NCBI RefSeq assembly: GCF_023558375.1
Contig: NZ_CP083761.1
Coordinates: forward strand, 2,164,001-2,228,000
DNA length: 64,000 bases
Reading direction: 5' to 3'
Origin: Chroococcidiopsis sp. CCMEE 29
Lineage (GTDB): Bacteria > Cyanobacteriota > Cyanobacteriia > Cyanobacteriales > Chroococcidiopsidaceae
This document shows, one piece after another, positions 42,353-51,136 of this stretch (positions are counted from its first letter, which is position 1; each line of letters begins with the position of its first letter). The notes below the pieces were generated by a model that saw nothing but the letters and a program-made list of their open reading frames with translations, searched no databases and was not told where the DNA came from. The position numbers were made by a program, and so were the translations under genes.

Positions 42353-43453
42353 CTAGAAGAGTGGTGCCCACGCAACTCCTGTTCCCGATTTGGCCGGCCC
42401 CATACCGTCCTCTGGTGGAAACAAGCAGACGCTGGCCGGTTCGACTGGACAGTTAGGATGGAGCAGGCCAGTCCCCCGCAGATCGAGCCAGGATAACTTT
42501 GACAAATCCGTCAGGGCGTTCACCTCAGCCACAGGCGTGTTGTACAGGTCGAGCCAATGCGCGTTGGTTCAAACCTTGCAGCGGCGAAATATCGGCAACC
42601 TGAGTGTTGAACAGCAGCAGCTCTTCGAGTTCGCCTAGGTTTGTCAGTGGTGCAATATCCGTGATCGGATTGTTGCCCAACGAGAGCGATCGCAGCTCCG
42701 TCAAATTTTGCAGCGGTGCGACATCGGCAATCTCATTGCCAAATACAAATAGACTCTGGAGCTGTCTCAGATCGGCCAGGGGCTACAGGTCGCGGATGCG
42801 GTTATTGCCTAGAGCAAGATACCAAAGCTGATCAAGGTCTGCAAGGGGGAAAGAGCAGTGATCTGGTTGTTAAACGCCGCAAGTGACGCTAGGTTGTCGA
42901 GTTCGACCAGGGGTGACAGATCGGAGATGCGATTGTAGTAAATCGACAGCGTGCCCAGTTCTGTGAGCGCAGTGATGGGAGACAAATCCGCAATGTCGTT
43001 GTCGTACAGCGACAGGGTTTTGAGATTCGTGAGGGTTGCTAGCGGTTGCAGATCAGCGATGTTGTTGCTGTCTAGAAATAGATATTCCAGATTAGTGAGC
43101 GACTGTAGAGGGGTGATGTCTTCGATGTCGTTGACGGCCAGAGACAACCAGGTGACCTGGGTAAAGGCAGACAAGGGCCTTAAATCTTGCAACTCCAAGC
43201 GCTCTAGGATCAATGTTTCCTGCTGGCTGATCAAGGCGTCGGCAGCCACACAGTCTTTTGTCCCCGTGAGCAACAGCAGCTGATCAACAGTGTGAGCCGT
43301 TTCTGGTGGCAACTCTGCCCGCTCTTCACACCATTCGGTAAAGGTCTTTATAGAGGCATCGGGCACAGCAGCCGGCTCTAGAGACAAATTAATGACGCCC
43401 AAGCCGACTGCGATTGGCAGCGCCATCCAACGCAATTTGGGAAGTGCAGTCAT
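42353..43453 (-). pseudogene. Leucine-rich-repeat (internalin-like) exported protein, decayed
   Basis: From ATG 43453: a signal-like N-terminus (PKLRWMALPIAVGLGVINLSL), a Cys-containing cap (FTEWCEERAELPPETAHTVDQLL; KDCVAADALI), then repeated 22-residue LRR units (LTNLEYLFLDSNNIADLQPLATL and variants). Damage: a one-base frameshift near 42850 (after ALSPLQTL), a TAG at 42783-42785 (RDL-stop-PLADL) and another frameshift near 42575. Corrected for these, the reading continues through six or so more repeats to a C-terminal LHPNCPVEPASVC cap and stop at 42353-42355. Intact relatives lie in many cyanobacteria; function unknown. Confidence 0.8.
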
Positions 43454-43851
43454 AGAAAGCCCTTCTTAATAACAACAACGTATAGAGAAAATTCTGCGAT
43501 CACAATTTACATTGACCAGAGATATACGGGTTTTCTGAGAATAGAAAAAACTTATGATTTGAATTTGATATTACTTAGCAGATCCATGTAGAGTGATCGC
43601 AAATTTGTGCGGATTTAAAGATAGACTTAAGCACATAGAGATTTGGGTCTTAATAAATCTTGATCTATGGGAGGTGCTGCGGGACAGCAACACCTTCCAG
43701 CCCCATTCGGAGACCGGCCATCTCTGAACCCCCTGTTGACAGGTTCTCGCGTAACACCTGTGCTGTAGGGGTGAAGCGCTTCACCCTTACTTTTTAAACC
43801 CCACTTATCACAATAATCACCCCTCGTTAGAGGAGGCGGAAGGAGGTTTTA
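43454..43851. other. Regulatory region upstream of sbtA
   Basis: 398 bp between the divergent LRR pseudogene and sbtA. It contains the TTAAAGATAGACTTAA motif at 43615-43630 and a strong ribosome site AAGGAGG at 43840-43846. This is where low-CO2 control would act, but no verified binding site can be named. Confidence 0.45.
43614..43631. promoter_or_regulatory. TTTAA-type inverted repeat, copy 2, upstream of sbtA
   Basis: TTTAAAGATAGACTTAAG, differing from the copy at 41894-41911 in two positions. It lies about 220 bp upstream of the sbtA start, a plausible place for a LysR-type carbon regulator (CmpR/CcmR-like). Function is inference. Confidence 0.4.
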
Positions 43852-45117
43852 GTGGATTTCTTGTCCGATTTCTTGACGAAATTCGGGGCGCAGTTGCAGT
43901 CCCCGACACTCGGCTTTCTGATTGGTGGTATAGTCATTGCCGCCCTCGGTAGCAAACTGCAAATTCCAGATGCGATCTATAAGTTCATCGTCTTCATGCT
44001 GCTCATCAAAATTGGCCTGAGCGGCGGCATTGCGATCCGCAATTCCAATCTGGTGGAGATGCTGTTGCCCGCGCTGTTCGCCGTGGTAATGGGGATCCTT
44101 ATCGTGTTCATCGGGCGCTACACGTTGGCCAGGCTGCCGAACGTCAAAACCGATGATGCCATTGCGACCGCGGGCTTGTTCGGTGCTGTGAGTGGCTCTA
44201 CCCTCGCCGCCGGCATAACGGTACTGGAAGCGCAAGGCATCGAATACGAGCCCTGGGCCGGCGCACTCTATCCCTTCATGGACATCCCAGCGCTCGTGAC
44301 TGCGATCGTCGTGACCAGCATTTATACCAGCAAGCGGGAGCATCTCAGCAAGCAGCGCCGTACCGCAGGCGAGTATCTCAGTACCGCACGCGAGTATCCC
44401 AGTGCCGCAGGCGAGTATCTCAGTACCGCACGCGAGTATCCCAGTGCCGCAGGCGCGTCTCTCGGTACCGCAGGCGTGTCTTTCAGTACCGCAGGCGCGT
44501 CTCCCAGTACCGCAGGCGAGTATCCCAGCAAGCCGGAGTATCCCACCAGCAGGCAGGAGTATCTCAGCAAGCAGCGCATTACCGCAAGCGGGTATCCCAG
44601 CAAGCCGCGCGAGCGGGTCAAAATATGGCCCATCGTGAAAGAAAGCCTCGAGGGCTCTGCCCTATCGGCACTGCTACTCGGCCTCGCTCTAGGCCTGCTA
44701 ACCCGGCCGGAAAGTGTCTTTGAAAGCTTCTACGAGCCCCTCTTCCGCGGCCTGCTTTCGATACTGATGCTGGTAATGGGTATGGAGGCCTGGTCAAGGA
44801 TTGGCGAGCTGCGCAAGGTGGCCCAGTGGTACGCCGTATATGCCGTGGTGGCGCCGCTGCTGCATGGGTTTATCGCCTTCGGTCTCGGCATGATTGCCCA
44901 CTACGCCACGGGGTTCAGCCCTGGCGGCGTCGCGCTCCTGGCCATCATTGCCGCCTCCAGTTCAGACATCTCAGGGCCGCCCACTTTACGAGCCGGTATC
45001 CCGTCGGCCAATCCCTCCGCCTACATAGGCGCGTCCACAGCCATCGGCACGCCGGTTGCGATTGCCATAGGAATACCGCTCTACATCGGGCTCACCCAGG
45101 CGCTGATGGGCAGCTGA
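43852..45117 (+). CDS. sbtA: Sodium-dependent bicarbonate transporter SbtA with expanded cytoplasmic loop
   Basis: 421 residues starting at GTG 43852, supported by AAGGAGG 6 bases upstream. SbtA symmetry is visible: helices 1-5 (GFLIGGIVIAALGSKLQIPDAIYKF; LLIKIGLSGGIAIRNS; GLFGAVSGSTLAAGI; PFMDIPALVTAIVV), then a soluble loop, then helices 6-10 (ALLLGLALGLLTRPE; LLSILMLVMGMEAW; ALLAIIAASSSDISGPPTLRAGIP). It imports bicarbonate with Na+ for carboxysomes and is inhibited by SbtB. The loop (about residues 160-258) is enlarged by seven tandem 7-residue units (EYLSTAR, EYPSAAG, ASLGTAG...). The gene is clearly GC-richer than its surroundings. The reading frame is intact. Confidence 0.9.
   Translation: MDFLSDFLTKFGAQLQSPTLGFLIGGIVIAALGSKLQIPDAIYKFIVFMLLIKIGLSGGIAIRNSNLVEMLLPALFAVVMGILIVFIGRYTLARLPNVKTDDAIATAGLFGAVSGSTLAAGITVLEAQGIEYEPWAGALYPFMDIPALVTAIVVTSIYTSKREHLSKQRRTAGEYLSTAREYPSAAGEYLSTAREYPSAAGASLGTAGVSFSTAGASPSTAGEYPSKPEYPTSRQEYLSKQRITASGYPSKPRERVKIWPIVKESLEGSALSALLLGLALGLLTRPESVFESFYEPLFRGLLSILMLVMGMEAWSRIGELRKVAQWYAVYAVVAPLLHGFIAFGLGMIAHYATGFSPGGVALLAIIAASSSDISGPPTLRAGIPSANPSAYIGASTAIGTPVAIAIGIPLYIGLTQALMGS
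44371..44517 (+). repeat. Seven 21-bp tandem repeats in sbtA loop
   Basis: Units of 21 bp start at 44371, 44392, 44413, 44434, 44455, 44476 and 44497, with a partial eighth at 44518. Each resembles GAGTATCTCAGTACCGCAGGC. Units 1-2 and 3-4 form identical 42-bp pairs, showing recent duplication. They encode a heptapeptide such as EYPSAAG. The frame is kept, as 21 is a multiple of 3. Confidence 0.92.
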
Positions 45118-45224
45118 TCCCAGACGGGTCGCGGTCTGCCGGTGCTCCCCTGCCCCGGCGACCAACGCGGCGGCTATGTCAAGGTCTGCGTCGTCTCCAT
45201 TCAACAGCCGCGCGGCCCATAGGG
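45118..45224. other. Sequence of unknown origin between sbtA and GrpB fragment
   Basis: High GC. The minus strand reads AARLLNGDDADLDIAAALVAGAGEHRQTATRLG without stop, but it is not recognisable as the GrpB continuation. It probably marks a junction formed when the island was inserted. Confidence 0.35.
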
Positions 45225-45348
45225 TTGTGTTGCCAACATGCTCAATGCGAAGTACGAGATCGCCTAACAAATCAAGCAGATGTTTTGCTTCTTGTTCAAA
45301 TAGCTCTAACCATTTCGGATCGTATTCAGTAAGGACGACATCATCCAT
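45225..45348 (-). pseudogene. GrpB-family protein, N-terminal fragment
   Basis: From ATG 45348: MDDVVLTEYDPKWLELFEQEAKHLLDLLGDLVLRIEHVGNTT. This is the conserved start of GrpB (nucleotidyltransferase-like) proteins, where IEHVGST is followed by VPGLAAKPIID; that continuation is missing. The break coincides with the GC-rich sequence next to sbtA, so the island boundary lies here. Confidence 0.65.
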
Positions 45349-45360
45349 ATTTGTTCCGTT

Positions 45361-45524
45361 TGACCCGCTGCGTTTGCTGAATGAATTGTAACTGTGCTTC
45401 ATCAGTTTGGGTACGTAATCCCACTTCAGTTGTCGTCGTAACAATCAATCCCATAACGACGCAAGCCAAGCGCGATCGCAGGATCAACATTTTCATCTAG
45501 ATGGAAGCAGATACGCTCATTCAC
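45361..45524 (-). pseudogene. DUF5615-type PIN-like toxin, frameshifted and truncated
   Basis: Minus strand, from a GTG at 45524 that overlaps the stop of the upstream gene: FHLDENVDPAIALGLRRYGIDC. One extra base near 45434-45440 shifts the frame, and the other frame continues VTTTTEVGLRTQTDEAQLQFIQQTQRV, as in DUF5615 proteins. The expected end (VFTHDDDFL) is absent because the sequence passes into the GrpB fragment. The paired DUF433 gene lies just upstream. Confidence 0.7.
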
Positions 45525-45834
45525 TCCTTAACAGTCTCAGCTTTTGCTGTAGCCGCGAGGGATGATTGCGCTTTAATGCTGCGACTAACTCATCATCCTC
45601 TTCCATTCGGCGGTCAATCTCTTCTCGGTGGTCGAAGTAGTAAGCCATTGCCGCATAGACTGATGACAAAGCCAGGTTATACTTACCAGCAATTTCCATT
45701 AGGGAATATGCCATTTTCAGGTGCATTACAGCCACATCTTCTACAGCAATTCTGGTACCAACTATACGGGGTTTGCCACCACGCACAGCTGGAGAGATTT
45801 CAATATGCTCTTGACTAACTAAGCTGTTAAACAT
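45517..45834 (-). CDS. DUF433 domain protein, probable antitoxin
   Basis: 105 residues. The DUF433 helix-turn-helix fold is seen in HIEISPAVRGGKPRIVGTRIAVEDVAVMHLKMAYSLMEIAGKYNLALSSVYAAMAYYFDHREEID (about 10-74): the GGKPRI.GTRI motif and the Y..l..a.V.aALaYY motif. In cyanobacteria such genes precede a DUF5615 PIN-like toxin, as here, and act as its antitoxin or autoregulator. The partner is broken, so it may be an orphan. The ATG at 45834 is used. Confidence 0.85.
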   Translation of the reverse strand: MFNSLVSQEHIEISPAVRGGKPRIVGTRIAVEDVAVMHLKMAYSLMEIAGKYNLALSSVYAAMAYYFDHREEIDRRMEEDDELVAALKRNHPSRLQQKLRLLRSE

Positions 45835-46173
45835 CTAATTTGCCTGTTAGGGTGAGGGGCGAGGGGCGAAGGGCGAGGGGAGGTAGGAGCAGCAGGGGGA
45901 GAAAAATCAATCGTTCCAGTTCAATAATATGCAACTTAAATGTGCAATAGCTTAATTGCATAGATAGATTCTCCATTTCAGGCGGCGATCGCTTATGCTG
46001 CTTAACTTGCCTGTTGCATTATTGCTTAATGCTACACCTGAGCAACGAGCGAAGTGGGAAGTTTGTGGCGGGGGTTATGGCATCCACTAGGAAGAGATAG
46101 ATGAAGACCTCAGCACAGAAGGTATGTTACGTGGAGCGCCTGCCCCAAGACCAAGAACGACAAAGAACGAGAT
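45835..46173. other. Intergenic region with low-complexity repeats
   Basis: 339 bp. The first part contains GAGGGGCGAGGGGCGAAGGGCGAGGGG (about 45852-45880) and GGAGCAGCAGGGGGAG (about 45886-45901), more of the cyanobacterial short repeats. The rest has no good gene; the promoter of the DUF433 gene should lie here. Confidence 0.45.
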
Positions 46174-47814
46174 CTAAAGATGGTAGCCACCAACGCGGAA
46201 CCAACGGTAGCCATAGCCCTCAAGTTGAAGATGATGTGAGTCATCATCAGGTACCTTGTAGGACTGGTTTTCTACCAAGTCAGTCAGGTGTTGTGCATCA
46301 TCATCTTCTAGCTCAAGGCTTACATTACAAGCCTCACTTGATAGATTATGTACAGCAATCACTACACCCTTGTGCCACTCACAGCGATGGGCTAAAACAC
46401 TGGGATTACCTGTTTCAATAATCTGCCATTTACCCCAGCCGAATTCTGGGCACTCTTTACGCATCCTGATCGCTCGCTCCATCCAGTTGAGTAAAGATTT
46501 GGGGTCACACCGTTGAACGATGACGTTCACGTGCTTATAGCTATATTCCCCTTCGGTAATCACGGGTAGTACAAGTTGATCCGCAAGGGCGGTAGAGAAA
46601 CCTGCATTCGGCTCACTCGACCACTGCATTGGTGTACGCGCAGGTTGGCGTTCCTCTAAAGACAAATCATCGCCCATGCCAATTTCTTCACCATAGTTAA
46701 TGACCGGAGTTCCTGGTAAAGTTAGCATCAGACTGTAAGCAAGTTGCAAGCGGCGTTGGTCACCGTTAACCATAGGAGCAAAACGACGGCGAATCCCCCG
46801 ACCAAAAATCCACATTTTGTCTTTATCAGGCGCAAACTGTGCGGCAATTTCATCTTGTTCAGCATCAGAAAGCTGATCGAGTGTCAGTTCATCATGATTG
46901 CGAATGAATTGCGCCCACTGACCAATCTCTGGAATTTCTGGTAAAGCTTTAAGTGCTTGAATCAGAGGTTCAGCCTTTTCCCTCGCCAGAGCAAGGATGA
47001 GATTCTGATTCACGATGAAGCTAAACAGCATTTGCATCATGTCCCCATCCCCAAAGTATTGGGTAATATCCTTCGCTGGAACATTCGCCTCTGCTAGCAA
47101 AATCGCATCCCCCCGTCGCCATGAGAGGAAATTCCGGATTTCCTTCAGGTACAGGAAAGGATCTTCAACATCTGCGCGATCTTCACCCCTAATCTCAATA
47201 AAGTAGGGAGCCGCATCCACTCGAAATCCCGATACGCCAAGAGCAATCCAAAAACCCACGATCTTATGAATTTCCTCACGCACCTCTGGATTAGTAACAT
47301 TTAAGTCTGCTTGGTGATCGTAAAATCGATGGAAATAATAGGCTCCTGCCTCTTCGTTATAAGTCCAGGTGGTGTCCTGGATGCCGGGAAACATGATTCC
47401 CTCTTCTGCATCTTCGGGCTTTTCTTCCGACCAGATGTAATAGTTCCGGTATTTTGAGTTTCTGTCTTTGCAAGCTGCTTGAAACCAAGGGTGCTGGTCG
47501 GATGTATGGTTAACAACTAAGTCAACAATGACACGTATCCCGCGTTCATGTGCTTGGCGGGTAAACTCTACGAAGTCACCCAGTGTTCCTAGCCGGGGAT
47601 CAACGTTGTAATAATCCGTCACGTCGTACCCGTTGTCTTTATTGGGACTAGGATAAAACGGCATCAGCCAAATACAGGTAACTCCCAATCCATTAATGTA
47701 GTCTAATCGCTGAGTCAGTCCTTGAAAGTCACCAACACCGTCGCCATTAGAGTCCATGTAGGTTTCAATATCAATGCAGTATATGACAGCATTTTTGTAC
47801 CAGAGGTCCAGCAT
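46174..47814 (-). CDS. GH13 alpha-amylase family enzyme, trehalose synthase-like
   Basis: 546 residues. The GH13 barrel has all the key residues: GLTQRLDYINGLGVTCIWLMPFYPSPNKDNGYDVTDY, VDLVVNHTS (conserved H), GFRVDAAPYF (nucleophile D, about 201), LLAEANV (acid/base E, about 241) and FIRNHDELTL (D, about 311). The set and length match the TreS (GH13_16) group that interconverts maltose and trehalose, but cyanobacterial members are also called alpha-amylases and may act on sucrose or glucosides. No maltokinase domain is attached. The ATG at 47814 is used; it is divergent from pcrA. Confidence 0.85.
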   Translation of the reverse strand: MLDLWYKNAVIYCIDIETYMDSNGDGVGDFQGLTQRLDYINGLGVTCIWLMPFYPSPNKDNGYDVTDYYNVDPRLGTLGDFVEFTRQAHERGIRVIVDLVVNHTSDQHPWFQAACKDRNSKYRNYYIWSEEKPEDAEEGIMFPGIQDTTWTYNEEAGAYYFHRFYDHQADLNVTNPEVREEIHKIVGFWIALGVSGFRVDAAPYFIEIRGEDRADVEDPFLYLKEIRNFLSWRRGDAILLAEANVPAKDITQYFGDGDMMQMLFSFIVNQNLILALAREKAEPLIQALKALPEIPEIGQWAQFIRNHDELTLDQLSDAEQDEIAAQFAPDKDKMWIFGRGIRRRFAPMVNGDQRRLQLAYSLMLTLPGTPVINYGEEIGMGDDLSLEERQPARTPMQWSSEPNAGFSTALADQLVLPVITEGEYSYKHVNVIVQRCDPKSLLNWMERAIRMRKECPEFGWGKWQIIETGNPSVLAHRCEWHKGVVIAVHNLSSEACNVSLELEDDDAQHLTDLVENQSYKVPDDDSHHLQLEGYGYRWFRVGGYHL

Positions 47815-47981
47815 AGGGCTTGTTTAGGCTTAGACAACAAAGGAAATACTTCTTACTTCGTCCTTGAAAAGCGATCGCTGCGCTACGCACTTAGTAATGC
47901 AGATAATATAGACCTGTAGCGCCCGACAAAGCTTTAATCATTATAGATAAGAGACAATAGGCGATCGCACTCCTGATACCC

Positions 47982-50348
47982 ATGACCCCAACCACTGACT
48001 TTCTCAGTCATCTCAACCCCAGTCAACGCCAAGCAGTACAACATTTCTGCGGTCCCTTATTAGTAATTGCTGGGGCAGGTTCTGGTAAAACCAGAGCACT
48101 CACCTATCGCATTGCTAATCTAATTCTGAAGCATCGGGTAGATCCAGAAAATATCCTGGCTGTCACCTTTACCAACAAAGCAGCACGGGAAATGAAAGAG
48201 CGGATTCAAAAGCTATTTGCTCAACAACTAGCGATGCAAGAATATGGTCAGCCGCTTGAGGGATTACCAGCCCACGAACAGACAAGTTTGCGATCGCACG
48301 TTTACAAAACTTATATCAAAAACCTGTGGATTGGTACCTTTCACAGTCTTTTTTCCCGCATTCTGCGGTTTGATGTTGAGAAATACTACGACGAAAAAGG
48401 ACACCAATGGAACCGGAATTTTTCCATTTTTGATGAATCCGATGCTCAAAGTTTGGTTAAAGAAATTGTCACTAAACAACTGAATCTAGACGACAAGAAG
48501 TTTGAACCTCGTTCTGTTCGCTACGCTATCAGTAACGCCAAAAACCAGGGACTTTCACCCCAAGACTTGGAGAAGGAGCAACCAAATTATCGCGGACGAG
48601 TCATTGCCGAAGTTTACAGCCACTACCAGGATAGGCTAGCAGTAAACAATGCCCTGGACTTTGACGACCTGATTCTTGTGCCAGTGCGGCTGTTTCAACA
48701 AAATGAGCAAGTATTAGGTTATTGGCATCGGCGTTTTCATCACATTTTAGTGGATGAGTATCAAGACACAAATCGCATTCAGTATGAACTGATTCGCTTG
48801 TTAGTAACAAATGGAGAAACCAGAAAAAGCGAGTGGGATTGGCGAAATCGCTCAGTATTTGTTGTTGGTGATGCAGATCAATCAATTTACAGCTTCCGCA
48901 TGGCAGACTTCACGATTTTGCTGAATTTTCAGGAAGACTTCGGCGATGGATTGCTAGACGAAGATACTCGCACAATGGTGAAACTAGAGGAAAACTATCG
49001 CTCTAGAGAGAACATTCTACAAGCGGCTAATCAGCTAATTGAAAACAACACCCAACGTATTGATAAAGTCCTCAAACCAACACGGGGAGCAGGAGAACAG
49101 ATTTATTGTTATAAAGCCGACGACGAAATTGCTGAAGCTGAGTTTGTGGTCAATCAACTTCGCAGCTTAGAACGCCAGTACCCAGATATAAAGTGGGGAA
49201 GTTTTGCCATCCTTTACCGCACCAATGCCCAGTCTCGCCCGTTTGAAGAATCTTTAGTACGCTGGGGCATCCCCTACACAATTGTAGGGGGCTTGAAATT
49301 TTACGATCGTAAAGAAATTAAAGATGTACTTGCGTATTTAAGAGCCATTGTCAACCCATTTGATACCGTTAGTTTGTTACGAGTAATTAATACTCCTCGC
49401 CGTGGCATTGGTAAAGCCACAATTGACGCGCTTGTCACTGCTGCCCAACAATTAAGCTTACCCTTGTGGGAAATTCTCAGTGACGAGACATCTGTTAACA
49501 CATTGGCTGGACGTTCAGCCAAGGGTGTAAATAGCTTTGCTCAACTAATTGGCCATTGGCAAGAACAAGTAGATACGCTGTCACCTTCTGAGATTGTTCA
49601 GGGAGTGATGGAAGATTCTGGTTACATTAAAGACTTGCAAAATCAGGGAACAGACGAAAGCCTCGATAGACTGCAAAACGTCCAAGAACTTTACAATGCC
49701 GTGCTGCAATTTGAAGAAGAAAACGAAGATGTAACACTCGGAGCTTTCCTTGCCAGTACCGCTCTGACTTCTGATCTAGATAACTTGAAAGAAGGACAAG
49801 CAGCGGTCTCACTATTAACGCTGCACGCCTCTAAAGGACTAGAATTCCCCGTCGTATTTCTGGTAGGACTGGAACAGGGATTATTCCCTAACTTCCGTTC
49901 CCTAGATAATCCAGATTCTTTGGAGGAAGAGCGGCGCTTGTGTTACGTCGGTATAACTCGTGCTCAAGAACTGTTGTATCTGACACACACCCGTGAGCGC
50001 CGACTCTACGGTTCCCGCGAACCAGCGATTAGTTCTCAGTTTCTCTCGGAATTACCAGAAGAATTGCTCGCCTTTAGACTGCCTAGTCATGGTTCTAAAA
50101 ATCATTCAACAGGCGTTTTAGCACAGCGTTCATCGCGTCGCAGCACTCAAGCAGGAATGGACTCAGTAAGTACAAATCAAGCGCAAAACTGGACAGTGGG
50201 CGATCGCATTCTCCACAAAACCTTTGGTATTGGTGAAATTACCCACGTTTTCGGCTCAGGCAGCAAAATCTCCTTAGCAATTAAATTTCCCAGCCTTGGT
50301 CAAAAAATCATCGATCCCAAAATTGCCCAACTGCAAAGAATGGACTAA
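47982..50348 (+). CDS. pcrA: ATP-dependent DNA helicase PcrA/UvrD
   Basis: 788 residues of UvrD/Rep superfamily 1. Motif Q/I: LNPSQRQAVQ and AGAGSGKT (about 33-40), then FTNKAAREM (Ia), VDEYQDTN (II, about 258-265), VVGDADQSIYSFRMAD (III), LEENYRS (IV), LLTLHASKGLEF (V) and EERRLCYVGITRA (VI). The C-terminal KTFGIGEITHVFG segment is the PcrA-type Tudor-like domain that contacts RNA polymerase. It unwinds DNA in repair and replication. The ATG at 47982 is used. Intact. Confidence 0.95.
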   Translation: MTPTTDFLSHLNPSQRQAVQHFCGPLLVIAGAGSGKTRALTYRIANLILKHRVDPENILAVTFTNKAAREMKERIQKLFAQQLAMQEYGQPLEGLPAHEQTSLRSHVYKTYIKNLWIGTFHSLFSRILRFDVEKYYDEKGHQWNRNFSIFDESDAQSLVKEIVTKQLNLDDKKFEPRSVRYAISNAKNQGLSPQDLEKEQPNYRGRVIAEVYSHYQDRLAVNNALDFDDLILVPVRLFQQNEQVLGYWHRRFHHILVDEYQDTNRIQYELIRLLVTNGETRKSEWDWRNRSVFVVGDADQSIYSFRMADFTILLNFQEDFGDGLLDEDTRTMVKLEENYRSRENILQAANQLIENNTQRIDKVLKPTRGAGEQIYCYKADDEIAEAEFVVNQLRSLERQYPDIKWGSFAILYRTNAQSRPFEESLVRWGIPYTIVGGLKFYDRKEIKDVLAYLRAIVNPFDTVSLLRVINTPRRGIGKATIDALVTAAQQLSLPLWEILSDETSVNTLAGRSAKGVNSFAQLIGHWQEQVDTLSPSEIVQGVMEDSGYIKDLQNQGTDESLDRLQNVQELYNAVLQFEEENEDVTLGAFLASTALTSDLDNLKEGQAAVSLLTLHASKGLEFPVVFLVGLEQGLFPNFRSLDNPDSLEEERRLCYVGITRAQELLYLTHTRERRLYGSREPAISSQFLSELPEELLAFRLPSHGSKNHSTGVLAQRSSRRSTQAGMDSVSTNQAQNWTVGDRILHKTFGIGEITHVFGSGSKISLAIKFPSLGQKIIDPKIAQLQRMD

Positions 50349-50434
50349 GTACCGAGAAAATACGCTGGAACTGTTGATTCCTCTTTAGATTAGAATTAAC
50401 AGCAAAATTATTTATCTCAAAGGTACTTTTGACT

Positions 50435-51136
50435 GTGCAAGACTCCCAGCGTTTCGACCAGGCATCCGATCCTATGCTCGCTAAACTATTAGAAGTTGAT
50501 TCACAATTGGCAGCTCAGGAAGCTGAGTTGAGCGCGAAATTGCAGGACATTCAGGATAAGCGCAGGAGTCTCAAAACTGTCATCAGCATGTTCGCTCTAA
50601 CAGACACTCCTATTGCTACAGTTGCTGAAAAACCAGTACAGACACCAACTGTTGAGCCTGACAGCGAGCCTGAACCGATGACTGAAGACCTAGCAACACC
50701 ACAATTAGAGGCTCCACGGACAACTGCCTCTGCTGAGTCTAATAAGCAGGTAGTGCCAGAAAACCAATCCCAAAAAGCTAAGAATTTCCCATCCTCTGCC
50801 AACAGAAAGCAGACTAAGAAACCCAATCAGGCGATGAAAACAGCCAGGAAAACTGAGAATTGGCAGGACTATCTGCGAGAAGAGTTTAACCAGGCTACTC
50901 TGCCTGAGGCTGTCTCAACAGTTCTGCAACGCCAACCAGAGCAGGTGCTAGAGATTCCTGCAATTGTAGATGCCATCTTTATGGATGAAACACCTCAAGC
51001 GGCTCGCACTAAGGCTCGTCGCCAGATTACGAACATTCTCTCTGAAGGTGCGAGGAAGAGCAAGTGGTATCGTGGTCAACCAGGTGGCTACACGATGTCC
51101 AAAGCAGCAGCCCAGGCTGTCTACTCGGCATCATAA
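50435..51136 (+). CDS. Cyanobacterial conserved hypothetical protein with C-terminal winged-helix-like region
   Basis: About 233 residues from GTG 50435; an in-frame TTG at 50429 is also possible. A coiled coil opens the protein (MLAKLLEVDSQLAAQEAELSAKLQDIQDKRRSLKTVISMF). A long low-complexity Pro/Glu/Thr linker follows, then a basic patch (NRKQTKKPNQAMKTARK). The last 85 residues read LPEAVSTVLQRQPEQVLEIPAIVDAIF...ARRQITNILSEGARKSKWYRGQPGGYTMS, which looks like a winged-helix or HARE-HTH domain. The pattern suggests DNA or nucleoid binding, but I know no characterised member. The 80-bp gap to pcrA leaves operon membership unclear. Confidence 0.6.
   Translation: MQDSQRFDQASDPMLAKLLEVDSQLAAQEAELSAKLQDIQDKRRSLKTVISMFALTDTPIATVAEKPVQTPTVEPDSEPEPMTEDLATPQLEAPRTTASAESNKQVVPENQSQKAKNFPSSANRKQTKKPNQAMKTARKTENWQDYLREEFNQATLPEAVSTVLQRQPEQVLEIPAIVDAIFMDETPQAARTKARRQITNILSEGARKSKWYRGQPGGYTMSKAAAQAVYSAS

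Noticed and set aside
44322-44633. Open antisense frame over the SbtA repeat
   Set aside because: The 21-bp repeat keeps both strands open by chance. There is no start signal, and the sense frame has the SbtA domain.
43452-45120. BicA or CmpA-type transporter instead of SbtA
   Set aside because: The helix motifs (IRNSNLVEMLLPA, PFMDIPALVTAIVV, SSSDISGPPTLRAGIP) are those of SbtA. There are no STAS or ABC binding domains.
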